Positions 48,439 through 57,080 of a stretch of 64,000 bases of DNA are shown one piece after another; positions within the stretch are counted from its first letter, which is position 1, and every line of letters starts with the position of its first letter. The notes beneath the pieces are model-generated. The model saw nothing but the letters and a program-made list of their open reading frames with translations. It searched no databases and was not told the DNA's origin. The stretch spans positions 1 to 64,000 of the forward strand of contig NZ_BBXF01000008.1 in assembly GCF_001570585.1 (NCBI RefSeq). Reading direction: 5' to 3'. The DNA comes from Herbidospora daliensis. Its GTDB lineage: Bacteria > Actinomycetota > Actinomycetes > Streptosporangiales > Streptosporangiaceae. The position numbers were made by a program, and so were the translations under genes.

Positions 48439-51408
48439 ATGCAGGGGTCGAGGCCGGCTCGTCGTCACATCGTGGTCCTGTTCATCGACCTGTCCGGGTC
48501 GACCGAACTCGCGGAGCGTCTCGACCCCGAGCTGCTCATGCAGATCCTGGAGCGCTACTACGCGGGATGCAGGGAGGCGATCTTCGCCAACGGCGGCGTG
48601 ATCGAGAAGTACATCGGCGACGCCATCATGGCCGTCTTCGGCATCCCGCTCAGCCGCGAGGACGACGCCCTGCGCGCGGTGCTCGCCGCCTACGGCGCGA
48701 TGAGATCGGTGTACGACCTGGCCGACCAGCTCGAACGCACCGTCGGCGTCCGGATCGGGGCGCACGTCGGGGTGGCGTTCGGCGAGGTCATGGTGGTCGG
48801 CAACACCGGGACCGACGTCCGCGTCATCGGCGACACCGTCAACACCGCCGCCCGCATCCAGTCGGCCGCCAAGGAGGGCGAGATCCTGCTCGGCGACGAC
48901 GTCGCCCGGCTGGTGCGCCAGCACGCGGTCATGGAGGAGGTCCCGCCGCTCACGCTGAAGGGCAAGAAGGACCCCGTCCGCGCCTGGCGGCTGGTCGACG
49001 TCGAACCCGACCGCGCGGGGGAGGCGGGCGCCGACACCGTCCCGCTGATCGGCCGCGACGAGGAGCTGGGCCAGCTCACCCGCCTGCACGAACGTGTGGT
49101 CAGGGAACGGTTGTGCGGGATGGCGACCCTGCTGGGCGTGCCGGGCATCGGCAAGTCGCGGCTGGTGCGCGAGTTCCTGCACCGGCTCCCGGCGGACGTG
49201 CGGGTGCTGACCGGGCGCTGCCCGTCGTACGGCATCGGCGCCACCTACCGCCCGATCGCCGAGATGCTCGAAGACGTCAACGGCGACTGGCCCGCGGTCG
49301 CGGCGGCGGTCGGCCCCGACGGCGAACGCACCCTGCGCTCCCTGACGGGCAACGGCCAGACCCCCGGCGTCGCCGAGATCGCCCGCGCGGTCCGCGGCGC
49401 CCTGGAGGCGATGGCCGGCGACCGTCCCCTCGTGGTGGTGCTCGACAACCTCCAATGGGCCGAGCCGACCCTGCTCGAACTCGTCGACGACTGCGTGTCG
49501 TGGCTGACCGACGTGCCGGTGCTGTTCGTCTGCGTCGCGCGGCCGGAGATCTACGAGCTGCGTCCCGGCTGGGGCGGCGGCGTGGCCTGCGGCATGTCGC
49601 TGGAGCTCGGCCCGCTGAGCGGCGCGGACGTCGCCCGGCTGGTCCAGGAGTTGTGCGCGGAACGCGTCGAGGTCACGGCGCACGCCGACGAGGCCCTGCA
49701 CTGGCGGGTCGCCGCCAGCAGCGACGGCAACCCGCTGTTCGCCGAGCTCATGCTGGAGACGCTGACCGAGGGCGACGGCTCGTTGCCGCCCACCATCACC
49801 GCGCTGCTGGGCGCCCGGCTCGACCGGCTCGGCGGCGACGAACGCGAGGTGCTGGAGCGGGCCGCGACCATCGGCCAGATGTTCACCCTCGGCCAGGTCG
49901 AGATGCTCGGCCCGGACCTCTCCGCGGGGACCCCGTCGGGGCCGGTGCGCAGCCTCCAGCGCGACCGCCTGGTCAGACGGGGCTCCCAGCCGGGCGCCTT
50001 CGAGTTCACCCAGACCCTCACCCGCGAGACCGTCTACTCGCTGACCAGCAAGGAACAGCGCGCCGACTGGCACCGCCGCCTCGCCGACTGGCTCGGCGAG
50101 CAGGAGGCCGCCGACGACACCCCGTTCCGCAGCTGGACGTCCGGCGACATCAGCCGCCACCTGCTCGCCGCCTGCCGCTTCACCCGCGAGGTCCGCCCGT
50201 TCGACCCGCTGCTCGACGAGCTCACCGATCGCGCCGCGACCGCGCTGATCCGCGACGGCGGCGAGGCCCTGCACCGCAAGGACCTCCCGGCCGCCATCGC
50301 CCTGCTCGAACGCGGCCGCGAGATCCTGCCGAAGGGCCGCGAGGAGCACCGCCGCCTCGCGGTCCTGATCAGCGACGCCGAACTGGCCCGGGGAGAGGCC
50401 GGGAAGGCCGCCGCCGCACTCGACGCCGCCGAGGAGATGCTCCCCGGCGACCCGCGCACCGTGCTGACCTGCACGATCCAGCGCGAGATGCTGGGCCTGC
50501 GCACCGGCCGCACCACGGATCCCGAAGCGCTGCGCGACCGCCTGGAAACCGGCGACGACCTCGGCTGGTGCCGTTTCCACCAGCTCGAAGCCTGGACCCA
50601 CATCGACGCCGGCCGCTTCGGCGCCGCCGACCGGGCGCTGCGCGACGGCCTGGCCCGCGCCCGCGCGATGGGCGACCGCTACGAGGAGGACCGCCTGCTC
50701 GGCGGCCTGTGCGAGCTGGTCCAGTGGTCGCCGGCCCCGGTCGGCGAGGGCCTGGCGCTCTGCGCCGACCTCCTCGACAGGTTCGTCGGCGACCGCGCCC
50801 TGCTGGTGCCGGTCCTGCTCACCAGGGCCCGGCTGCTCGGGCTCTCCGGCGACCTCGACGCGGCCAGGGAGACGCTCGACACCGCCGCCGACTACGTCGA
50901 CGAACTCGACCTCGGCCTGCCCGCCATCGCGGTCACCCAGGTCAGGGGCCTGGTCGAGTCGCTGGCCGGCGACCACGAGAGGGCCCGCGCGCTGTTCCGC
51001 GACGCCGCCGCCGCGCTGCACGCCTCCGGCCACGGCGGCGCCGCCGCCACGCTGGAGATCTACGCCGCCCGCGAGAGCCTGCGGCTGGGCGACGCCCGCA
51101 CGGCCGCCCAGGAGCTCGGCGGCCGCGAGGGGCCCCGCCAGCTCAGAGGAGAGCTCATCGCGATGGTGCTGAGAGCCGCCATCGCGGTGCAGCCGGAGGC
51201 GCTGGAGCTCGCCGACCGGGCGGCCGAGCTCGTCGAGACCACCGACGATCCCTGTCTGCGCGGCGACGTCCTCGTCGAGGTCGCCCAGATGCGGCGGGCG
51301 GCCGGGCGCGACCCGTCCGGAGCCCTCCGCGAAGCGCTCGGCGCCTACGAGAGCAAAGGGGCGAGCCTGCTCGCCCAACGGACCCGCGACCTCCTGGGGG
51401 ACCTGTGA
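48439..51408 (+). CDS. Class III nucleotide cyclase + AAA/STAND ATPase + TPR protein (989 aa)
   Basis: Residues about 8-175 are a class III cyclase domain: VVLFIDLSGSTELAERL and IEKYIGDAIMAVFG carry the two metal-binding Asp, and VRVIGDTVNTAARIQS is the conserved dimer-interface block. Residues about 205-470 are an ATPase with Walker A LGVPGIGKSRLVREF and Walker B-like PLVVVLDNLQWAEPT. The remainder is TPR-like helical repeats. This plan is a known actinobacterial signalling type that may make cAMP in response to a ligand. The GTG of the subtilase gene overlaps its stop. Its placement in an operon with a RiPP leader-like protein is unusual. Confidence 0.9.
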   Translation: MQGSRPARRHIVVLFIDLSGSTELAERLDPELLMQILERYYAGCREAIFANGGVIEKYIGDAIMAVFGIPLSREDDALRAVLAAYGAMRSVYDLADQLERTVGVRIGAHVGVAFGEVMVVGNTGTDVRVIGDTVNTAARIQSAAKEGEILLGDDVARLVRQHAVMEEVPPLTLKGKKDPVRAWRLVDVEPDRAGEAGADTVPLIGRDEELGQLTRLHERVVRERLCGMATLLGVPGIGKSRLVREFLHRLPADVRVLTGRCPSYGIGATYRPIAEMLEDVNGDWPAVAAAVGPDGERTLRSLTGNGQTPGVAEIARAVRGALEAMAGDRPLVVVLDNLQWAEPTLLELVDDCVSWLTDVPVLFVCVARPEIYELRPGWGGGVACGMSLELGPLSGADVARLVQELCAERVEVTAHADEALHWRVAASSDGNPLFAELMLETLTEGDGSLPPTITALLGARLDRLGGDEREVLERAATIGQMFTLGQVEMLGPDLSAGTPSGPVRSLQRDRLVRRGSQPGAFEFTQTLTRETVYSLTSKEQRADWHRRLADWLGEQEAADDTPFRSWTSGDISRHLLAACRFTREVRPFDPLLDELTDRAATALIRDGGEALHRKDLPAAIALLERGREILPKGREEHRRLAVLISDAELARGEAGKAAAALDAAEEMLPGDPRTVLTCTIQREMLGLRTGRTTDPEALRDRLETGDDLGWCRFHQLEAWTHIDAGRFGAADRALRDGLARARAMGDRYEEDRLLGGLCELVQWSPAPVGEGLALCADLLDRFVGDRALLVPVLLTRARLLGLSGDLDAARETLDTAADYVDELDLGLPAIAVTQVRGLVESLAGDHERARALFRDAAAALHASGHGGAAATLEIYAARESLRLGDARTAAQELGGREGPRQLRGELIAMVLRAAIAVQPEALELADRAAELVETTDDPCLRGDVLVEVAQMRRAAGRDPSGALREALGAYESKGASLLAQRTRDLLGDL

Positions 51409-52295
51409 CCTTGACGCCGACCAACCCGCCGCTGCCGCCGTGGCGGCGGGCCCAGCGCGACCACTTCCCGGGAGTGCCGGCCTGGGGGCTGGCCACCCGC
51501 CGGGCCGCGCCGGAGCCCTTCGAGATCAGCCGGCTGGAGTCGGTCGACAAGGAGTGGGCCTACGGCGGGGCCGACGGCACCGGTGTCCGGGTCTGCGTGC
51601 TGGACACCGGTGTCCAGGCCGACCACCCGCACGTCGGCGGGCTGGAGGCGTCGTACCAGGTGGTCGCCGACGACGCCGGGAGGATGTCGGTCGCCGAATG
51701 CGAACCGCACGACCCGGCCGGGCACGGCACCGCCTGCGCCTCGGTGATCCGCCAGGTCGCGCCGGGCACCTCGATCAGCTCGTTGCGGGTGCTCACCGAC
51801 GGCAAGAACGGCAGCGGCGACGCGCTGCTGACGGGCCTGCGATGGGCGATCGAGGCGGGCTTCGACGTCATCAACATGAGCCTGTCGACGACGAAGTCGG
51901 ACTTCCGGCACACCCTTCAAGAACTGGCCGACCGCGCCTACTTCCGCCGTTGCCTGCTGGTCGCCGCCGCGCATAACATGCCGGTGCTCAGCTTCCCGTG
52001 GACGTTCTCCTCGGTCGTCAGCGTCGCCAGCCACGACCAGGCCGACCCGATGACCTACTACTACAACCCCTCGCCGCCCGCCGAGTTCCACGCCCGGGGC
52101 GTCAAGGTGCCGGTGGCCTGGGCGGGCGGGAAGGTGGTGCGCAGCACCGGCAACAGCTTCGCCGCCCCGCACATCGCCGGGATCTGCGCGCTGATCCTGA
52201 GCAAGCACCCCTGGCTGACGCCGTTCCAGCTCAAGACCGTGCTCTATCTCGCCGCGGACAACACCACTCAGAACGGAGAGCCTGATGTCCTCTGA
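51405..52295 (+). CDS. Subtilisin-like S8 peptidase without signal peptide (296 aa)
   Basis: The catalytic triad is complete: Asp67 in VCVLDTGVQADHP, His107 in GHGTACASVI and Ser251 in TGNSFAAPHIAG. GTG at 51405 overlaps the cyclase stop (GTGA) with GGGGG upstream. The N-terminus (VTLTPTNPPLPPWRRAQRDH) has no hydrophobic stretch or inhibitor-type prodomain, so the enzyme should stay in the cytoplasm. It is compact for the family. Cytoplasmic subtilases in RiPP loci can remove leaders or cyclise cores (cyanobactin PatA/PatG), which is a reasonable hypothesis here given the shared promoter motif. Its last 11 bp overlap the GAF gene. Confidence 0.9.
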   Translation: MTLTPTNPPLPPWRRAQRDHFPGVPAWGLATRRAAPEPFEISRLESVDKEWAYGGADGTGVRVCVLDTGVQADHPHVGGLEASYQVVADDAGRMSVAECEPHDPAGHGTACASVIRQVAPGTSISSLRVLTDGKNGSGDALLTGLRWAIEAGFDVINMSLSTTKSDFRHTLQELADRAYFRRCLLVAAAHNMPVLSFPWTFSSVVSVASHDQADPMTYYYNPSPPAEFHARGVKVPVAWAGGKVVRSTGNSFAAPHIAGICALILSKHPWLTPFQLKTVLYLAADNTTQNGEPDVL

Positions 52296-52887
52296 GGACT
52301 TCGACAGCACCGAACGCAAGCTGCTGCAGTCGATCGTGGAGGTGGCCCGCCACATGTTCGGCGCGGCCGCCGCGTCGATCTTCCTGGTCGACCCGGAGAC
52401 CGGCGAGCTGGTCTTCGAGGCCGTCTCGGGCGAGGGCGAGAAGGAACTGGTCGGCAGCCGCTTCCCGGCCGGGACCGGCATCGCGGGCTGGGTCGCCACC
52501 AGCGGCCAGCCGATGGTCGCCGACGACCTGAAGACGACCAGGTTCGACCAGGACGCCGCCGAGTCGACCGGCTACGTGCCCGCCACGATCATGGCGGCCC
52601 CGCTGATCCGCTTCGAGGAGTGCGTCGGCGTGCTGGAGGTGCTCGACCGGGCCGAGTCACGCAGCGACCTCGACGACATCGAACTCCTGGGCCTGTTTGC
52701 CACCCAGGCCGCCTGCGGCCTGGAGTTCCTGCTCCGGGTGAGGCAGAGCAGCGAGCCCCGCGCCCAGATCGACCCCCAGGTGGTGCTCCGCCGCCTGAGC
52801 GACCGCCCGCCGAACGGCGACGGCCCCCGCGACGTCGCCGCGCTCAAGCTCCTGGCGCTGGCCGACGAACTGCTGACCCTCTCGTAG
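52285..52887 (+). CDS. GAF-domain protein (200 aa)
   Basis: A stand-alone GAF sensor domain over residues about 8-150: LLQSIVEVARHMFGAAAASIFLVDPETGELVFEAVSG, then GTGIAGWVATSGQPMVADDL and MAAPLIRFEECVGVLEVLD. GAF domains bind cyclic nucleotides or other small molecules. The C-terminal 50 residues (QVVLRRLSDRPP to LLALADELLTLS) are a short helical tail that could mediate partner binding. GGAG precedes the ATG, which overlaps the subtilase end by 11 bp. With a cyclase in the same operon, cAMP or cGMP is the natural ligand guess. Possibly it modulates the protease. Confidence 0.9.
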   Translation: MSSEDFDSTERKLLQSIVEVARHMFGAAAASIFLVDPETGELVFEAVSGEGEKELVGSRFPAGTGIAGWVATSGQPMVADDLKTTRFDQDAAESTGYVPATIMAAPLIRFEECVGVLEVLDRAESRSDLDDIELLGLFATQAACGLEFLLRVRQSSEPRAQIDPQVVLRRLSDRPPNGDGPRDVAALKLLALADELLTLS

Positions 52888-52897
52888 CGCCCGTCGC

Positions 52898-53245
52898 TCA
52901 CACGGCGCTCGCCAGGGCGAGGGCGGCCGCGACCGGGACCAGGTAGAGCAGGGGGTAGGGAAGGTGGCCGTAGGAACGGGCGCGGACGACGGTGACGACG
53001 GCGCCGGTGAAGTAGAGGATCAGCGCGACGGCTGAGATCGTGCCGAGCACGGGGACGAGGAGGCCGGTGAGCAGCCCGGCGGCCCCGGCCGCCTTGGCGG
53101 CGCCCAGCCAGGGCCACCATGAGCTGGGCACGCCGTACTCCTGGAGGGGTTCGACGACCCAGGCGGCGCGGCGCAGGATCGAGTAGGCGGAGAAGGCGAC
53201 CCACAGGGCGGCCAGGACGGTCACGATGAGGTGAGCGGTGAACAT
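52898..53245 (-). CDS. DoxX-family membrane protein (115 aa)
   Basis: Four hydrophobic helices in DoxX style: LIVTVLAALWVAFSAYSIL, WLGAAKAAGAAGLLTGLLVP, GTISAVALILYFTGAVVTVV and a last LLYLVPVAAALALASAV, with YGVPSSWWPWLG between the first two. ATG at 53245 has GGAG eight bases upstream; the longer GTG start at 53287 has a weak RBS. The convergent GAF gene ends 10 bp away. The ECF sigma gene lies just upstream on the same strand, and sigma factors of that group are often linked to DoxX-like or CMD-like targets, so it is a probable target gene. Confidence 0.88.
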   Translation of the reverse strand: MFTAHLIVTVLAALWVAFSAYSILRRAAWVVEPLQEYGVPSSWWPWLGAAKAAGAAGLLTGLLVPVLGTISAVALILYFTGAVVTVVRARSYGHLPYPLLYLVPVAAALALASAV

Positions 53246-53311
53246 GCGCGGTACTCCGTTGTCGTTGCCGGTTCGATTGGTCGTCACCGCCTTGACCCGC
53301 GCCGCGAACCG

Positions 53312-53345
53312 ATGTGACCGCCCTGTTCGGTGATCTGGGTCACAT
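53312..53345. promoter_or_regulatory. Inverted repeat upstream of the DoxX gene
   Basis: ATGTGACC (53312-53319) and GGTCACAT (53338-53345) are perfect 8-bp arms 18 bp apart. A third copy, GGTCACAT at 54250-54257, lies at the start of the ECF sigma gene. GGTCACA resembles the TGTCACA -35 element described for ECF41-type promoters, but no clear CGTC -10 was found at the expected distance. Confidence 0.35.
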
Positions 53346-53356
53346 GCCGGACGGGC

Positions 53357-54247
53357 TCAGGAATCGAGCACGGCCAGGTCGAGCGCGGCCAGGCGGCCGG
53401 GTTCCGCGACGACGTCGATCCCGGTGATGAGCCCGTCGGCGATGGTGAAGGCGAGCACCACGCGCAGCCGGCCACCGGGCGCCATGGCCAGACCGGGCCT
53501 GCCGTCGACGAGGCCGAGTCCGGTGAACCGGGCCCGCTGGACGGCGGCCATCGCGCCGCGGGCGACGGGTCCGGCGCCGGTCACGGTGACGGGCTCAGAG
53601 GTGGGGATGACGGCCGCGTCGGCCTTCAGGACGACCTCGGGGTGCAGCAGCCGGACCAGCGCGTGATAGTCACCGCTGCGGGTGGCCGACAGGAACGCCG
53701 CGACGATCTCCCGATGGCCGGCCGTCTCGCCGGGGGGAGCGCCGCCGCCGCGGACCCGGCGCCGGGCACGGCTGGCCAGCTGCCGGGTCGCCTCCTCCGT
53801 ACGGTCGAGCATGGGGGCGATCTGCTCGAACGGCACGGCGAACAGATCACGCAGCACGAACGCGACCCGCTCGGCGGGAGAGAGCGTGCCGAGGACGACC
53901 AGCAGGGCCACGCCCACCTGGTCGGCCATGACGGCCTCCTGCTCGGGGTCGGCGCCGGTGCTGAGCAGCGGGTCGACGGCCTGGGCCTCCAGGGATTCCT
54001 CGCGGCGGTACGCGCGCGAGCGCAGCATGTTCAGGCACACGCGGGCCACCACGGTGGTCAGCCATCCGTCGAGGTTGCGCACCTCGCTCAGGTCGGCTCG
54101 GCCGGCGCGCAGCCAGGCGTCCTGCAGGGCGTCGTCGGCCTCGCTCAGCGACCCGAGCAACCGGTAGGCGACCGCCCGCAGACGCGGCCGCTGCTCGGTG
54201 AAGCGCCTGGTCAGCCACTCGCCATTCTCGACGTCGTCACTGCGCAA
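53357..54247 (-). CDS. ECF sigma factor with SnoaL-like C-terminal domain (SigJ/ECF41 type, 296 aa)
   Basis: Sigma region 2 is LRAVAYRLLGSLSEADDALQDAWLR and region 4 is LSPAERVAFVLRDLFAVPFEQIAPMLDRTEEATRQLASRARRR-type sequence. From about residue 175 a SnoaL-like domain follows (IVAAFLSATRSGDYHALVRLLHPEVVLKAD), as in ECF41-group sigma factors where it replaces an anti-sigma factor. A TTG at 54247 (residues MRSDDVENGEWL) gives the family-typical start; the frame is open further upstream, so the start is uncertain. No anti-sigma gene is adjacent, as expected. It probably controls itself and the DoxX gene. Confidence 0.88.
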   Translation of the reverse strand: MRSDDVENGEWLTRRFTEQRPRLRAVAYRLLGSLSEADDALQDAWLRAGRADLSEVRNLDGWLTTVVARVCLNMLRSRAYRREESLEAQAVDPLLSTGADPEQEAVMADQVGVALLVVLGTLSPAERVAFVLRDLFAVPFEQIAPMLDRTEEATRQLASRARRRVRGGGAPPGETAGHREIVAAFLSATRSGDYHALVRLLHPEVVLKADAAVIPTSEPVTVTGAGPVARGAMAAVQRARFTGLGLVDGRPGLAMAPGGRLRVVLAFTIADGLITGIDVVAEPGRLAALDLAVLDS

Positions 54248-54430
54248 AGGGTCACATCCTCGATTCGGCGGTGAGCAAGGGTCGCGCACCGCGACCGGGG
54301 GCCGAATACCCTCGGTCCAGCCTTCCGGCAATGACTGAATCGCGCCAGATTTCTGACATTTCTTGACATGGCGTCAGTCAGTGGAGCTCTCGTCTACTCG
54401 AATGGTCACCGCGGCGTTCGAAGGGACGAA

Positions 54431-57037
54431 ATGGGACCGGATTCGCGCCCCACACGTTCATGGCCGCTCGTCGGACGCGCCGCCGCGCTGCGGGTCATCA
54501 CCGAATCGGCGGCGGAGCCCGACGTCGACGGCGTCGTGGTGGTCGGCCCGCCGGGGGTGGGCCGCACCCGCCTGGTGAAGGAGGCGGCGTCCCGCCTGTC
54601 GGCGGCGGGCCACCCCGTCTCGTCGGCGACCGGCACCCGGGCGTCCGGCACGATCCCGCTCGGCGCGCTGCTCCACCTGGCCCCGCCGGGAGACGCGCTC
54701 GGCACCTTCTCCCGGATCGTGGCGCGCTTCGGCGCCCCGGGCGGGCGGCGGCCGGTGCTGGTGGTCGACGACGCCCATCTGCTCGACTCGGCCTCGGCCG
54801 CGCTGGTGTTCCAGCTCGCCGGGCACACCCGCACGTTCGTGGTGCTGACCGTCCGGCAGGGCCAGACCGCGCCCGACGTGGTCACCGCGCTCTGGAAGGA
54901 AGGGGCCGCCCGCCGGGTCGAACTCGGGCCGCTCGCCGACGACGAGGTCGACGCCGTGCTCGAACGCGGCCTCGGCGGCCCCCTCGACGCCGTCACCCGC
55001 CGCAGCCTGCGCCGCCTGTCGGCGGGCAACCCCCTGGTGCTGTACGAACTGGTGCAGTCGGCCCTGGAGGGAGGCTCCCTGCGTACCGTCGACGGTTTGT
55101 GGCACCTGGAGGGGAACCTGCGGGTCACCGGCCGATTGGGCGATCTCGTCGAGGCCCAGATGGACGTCGACGACGCCGCCGTGCTGAGCGTGCTGGAGGT
55201 GCTGGCCTGCAAGGAGCCGCTCAGCCAGCCCGTGGTGGAGTCGATCACCGGCCACGCGGCGGTCGTCGAGGCCGAACGCCGGGGGCTGGTCCTGCTCGAA
55301 CGGTCCGGCCAGCGTATCCAGACCCGGCTCACCATCCCGGCGTACGCCGGGGTGATCAGGGCGCGCATGCCCCGGGCCCGGCACCGGGCGATCTGGGAGA
55401 GCCTGGCCGAGTCGCTCGCCAAGACCCCGCGCCGCCGCGCCGACGACGCGCTCGAACTGGCCGTCTCCCGGCAGCGGGCCGGGCTCGGCTCCTCGGTGGG
55501 GGAACTGCTCGCGGGGGCCCGCCAGGCGGCCGAGCACCTGGAGTTCGACATGGCCGAACGGCTCGCCATGGCGACCCGGGAGGCCGGCGGCGGCGTCGAC
55601 GCCGACCTGACGCTGGCCGAGGTGCTGGCCTGGCAGGGCCGCTACGAGGCGGCGGCCGGAATCCTGCCCGAGCCGGAGGACTGCGCCGACGAGGAGAGCT
55701 CCGACCGCCGCGCGATGTTGCAGGAGCGCATCGACTACTGGCACCGCGAGGCCGCCCCGGCCGGCGGCCACCCGCCCGGGGAACGCGCCGCCGAGGCGGT
55801 GTCGACGTGGATCGTCCTGCTGGAGGGCGACGTCGCCCGCTCGATCGCGGTGGGCGGCGCGCTGCTGGCCCTGCCCGACCCGCAACTGCCGCCCCGCGCC
55901 GTGACCTGGGCCGCGACGGCGGTCATGGTGGCCGCGGGTCTCACCGGCGACCGGCGGCTGATCGACCAGGCCGCCGCGACCGGCCTGCACGTCGCGGTCG
56001 AGCACCGCAACACCCTGCCGAGGGCCCAGGCGCAGGTGCGCACCGTGCGGTGCGTGGCGCTGGTGCTGGCCGGGGCGCTGGTCGACGCGGCCGCCGCCGT
56101 CGAGGCGGGCTACCAGGAGTCGGTCCGCACCCAGCTCCCGCAGACGGTCGGGGTCTGGACCGGCCTGCGCGGCATCGTCGCCAAGGCCCAGGGCCGGGTG
56201 ACCCTGGCGCAGCAGGCGTTGCGCGAGTCGATCGTGCTGCTCGAAGGCCACGACCCGCTCCGCCTCCAGCGCCTCTACCTGTCGGAGCTCGTCGGCGCCC
56301 ACGCGATGGCGGGCGACACCGCCGGGGCCGACCACTGGCTGGCCCGCATGGCGGAGACCCCGGCCCCGCCGGGCGCGCTGGTCGACCCGTGGATCAACCG
56401 CAACCGCGCCTGGGCCGCCGTCGCCGCCTCCGACCTGCCGCTCGCCGCCGAACGTGCGCTCACCGCCGCCAAGGAGGCCCGCCGGGCCGGCGCGCCCCTG
56501 CTGGAGGCGCACGCCCTGGCCGACGCCTGCCGGATGGGCGCGGCCGGCGCGGCCCGCGACCGCCTGGCCGAGCTGTTGGTCACCACCCCGACCCCGGTGA
56601 CCAGGGCGTTCGCCGCCATGGCCGCCGCCCACGCGGCCGACGACCCCGACCTGCTGCTCGAATCGGCCGGCACGCTGGCCCGCCTCGGGCACACCCTGGC
56701 GGGGGCCGAATGCGCCGCGACCTCCTATCGGTTACTCGTGGCGGCCGGACGACGGACGGCCGCCACCAGCGCGCAGACGCTGGCCAGAGAACTGCTGACC
56801 GACTGCGGCGGGGCGAGGACGCCGCAGGCGGACCTGTCGGGCGGCGACGCCACGCTGACCCCCCGGGAGCTCCAGATCGCCAAGCTGGTGGCGTCGGGCC
56901 TGTCGGGCCGCGCGGTCGCCGACCGGCTCGACCTGTCGCTGCGCACGGTCAACAACCACCTGGGCCGGGTCTACACGAAGCTCGGGGTGTCGGGGCGGCA
57001 GGCCCTGGCGCAGGTGCTCGGCTCGACCGACACATGA
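54431..57037 (+). CDS. LAL-type LuxR regulator with ATPase domain (868 aa)
   Basis: The N-terminal P-loop is VVVGPPGVGRTRLVKEAA: the usual Lys of Walker A (GKT/S) is Arg, which may weaken ATP hydrolysis. Walker B is PVLVVDDAHLLDSASAALV. The middle is TPR-like helices. The C-terminal GerE HTH is LTPRELQIAKLVASGLSGRAVADRLDLSLRTVNNHLGRVYTKL. ATG at 54431 has GAAGGGA upstream; an upstream ATG at 54368 has no RBS. A TTA codon occurs at codon 768. The MFS gene follows 43 bp later, so it may be its target. Large LALs usually activate secondary metabolism or sugar genes. Confidence 0.9.
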   Translation: MGPDSRPTRSWPLVGRAAALRVITESAAEPDVDGVVVVGPPGVGRTRLVKEAASRLSAAGHPVSSATGTRASGTIPLGALLHLAPPGDALGTFSRIVARFGAPGGRRPVLVVDDAHLLDSASAALVFQLAGHTRTFVVLTVRQGQTAPDVVTALWKEGAARRVELGPLADDEVDAVLERGLGGPLDAVTRRSLRRLSAGNPLVLYELVQSALEGGSLRTVDGLWHLEGNLRVTGRLGDLVEAQMDVDDAAVLSVLEVLACKEPLSQPVVESITGHAAVVEAERRGLVLLERSGQRIQTRLTIPAYAGVIRARMPRARHRAIWESLAESLAKTPRRRADDALELAVSRQRAGLGSSVGELLAGARQAAEHLEFDMAERLAMATREAGGGVDADLTLAEVLAWQGRYEAAAGILPEPEDCADEESSDRRAMLQERIDYWHREAAPAGGHPPGERAAEAVSTWIVLLEGDVARSIAVGGALLALPDPQLPPRAVTWAATAVMVAAGLTGDRRLIDQAAATGLHVAVEHRNTLPRAQAQVRTVRCVALVLAGALVDAAAAVEAGYQESVRTQLPQTVGVWTGLRGIVAKAQGRVTLAQQALRESIVLLEGHDPLRLQRLYLSELVGAHAMAGDTAGADHWLARMAETPAPPGALVDPWINRNRAWAAVAASDLPLAAERALTAAKEARRAGAPLLEAHALADACRMGAAGAARDRLAELLVTTPTPVTRAFAAMAAAHAADDPDLLLESAGTLARLGHTLAGAECAATSYRLLVAAGRRTAATSAQTLARELLTDCGGARTPQADLSGGDATLTPRELQIAKLVASGLSGRAVADRLDLSLRTVNNHLGRVYTKLGVSGRQALAQVLGSTDT

Positions 57038-57080
57038 GCGGCGAGGTCGGGTAGACGTCCACAATCAGGGACATGCGAGC

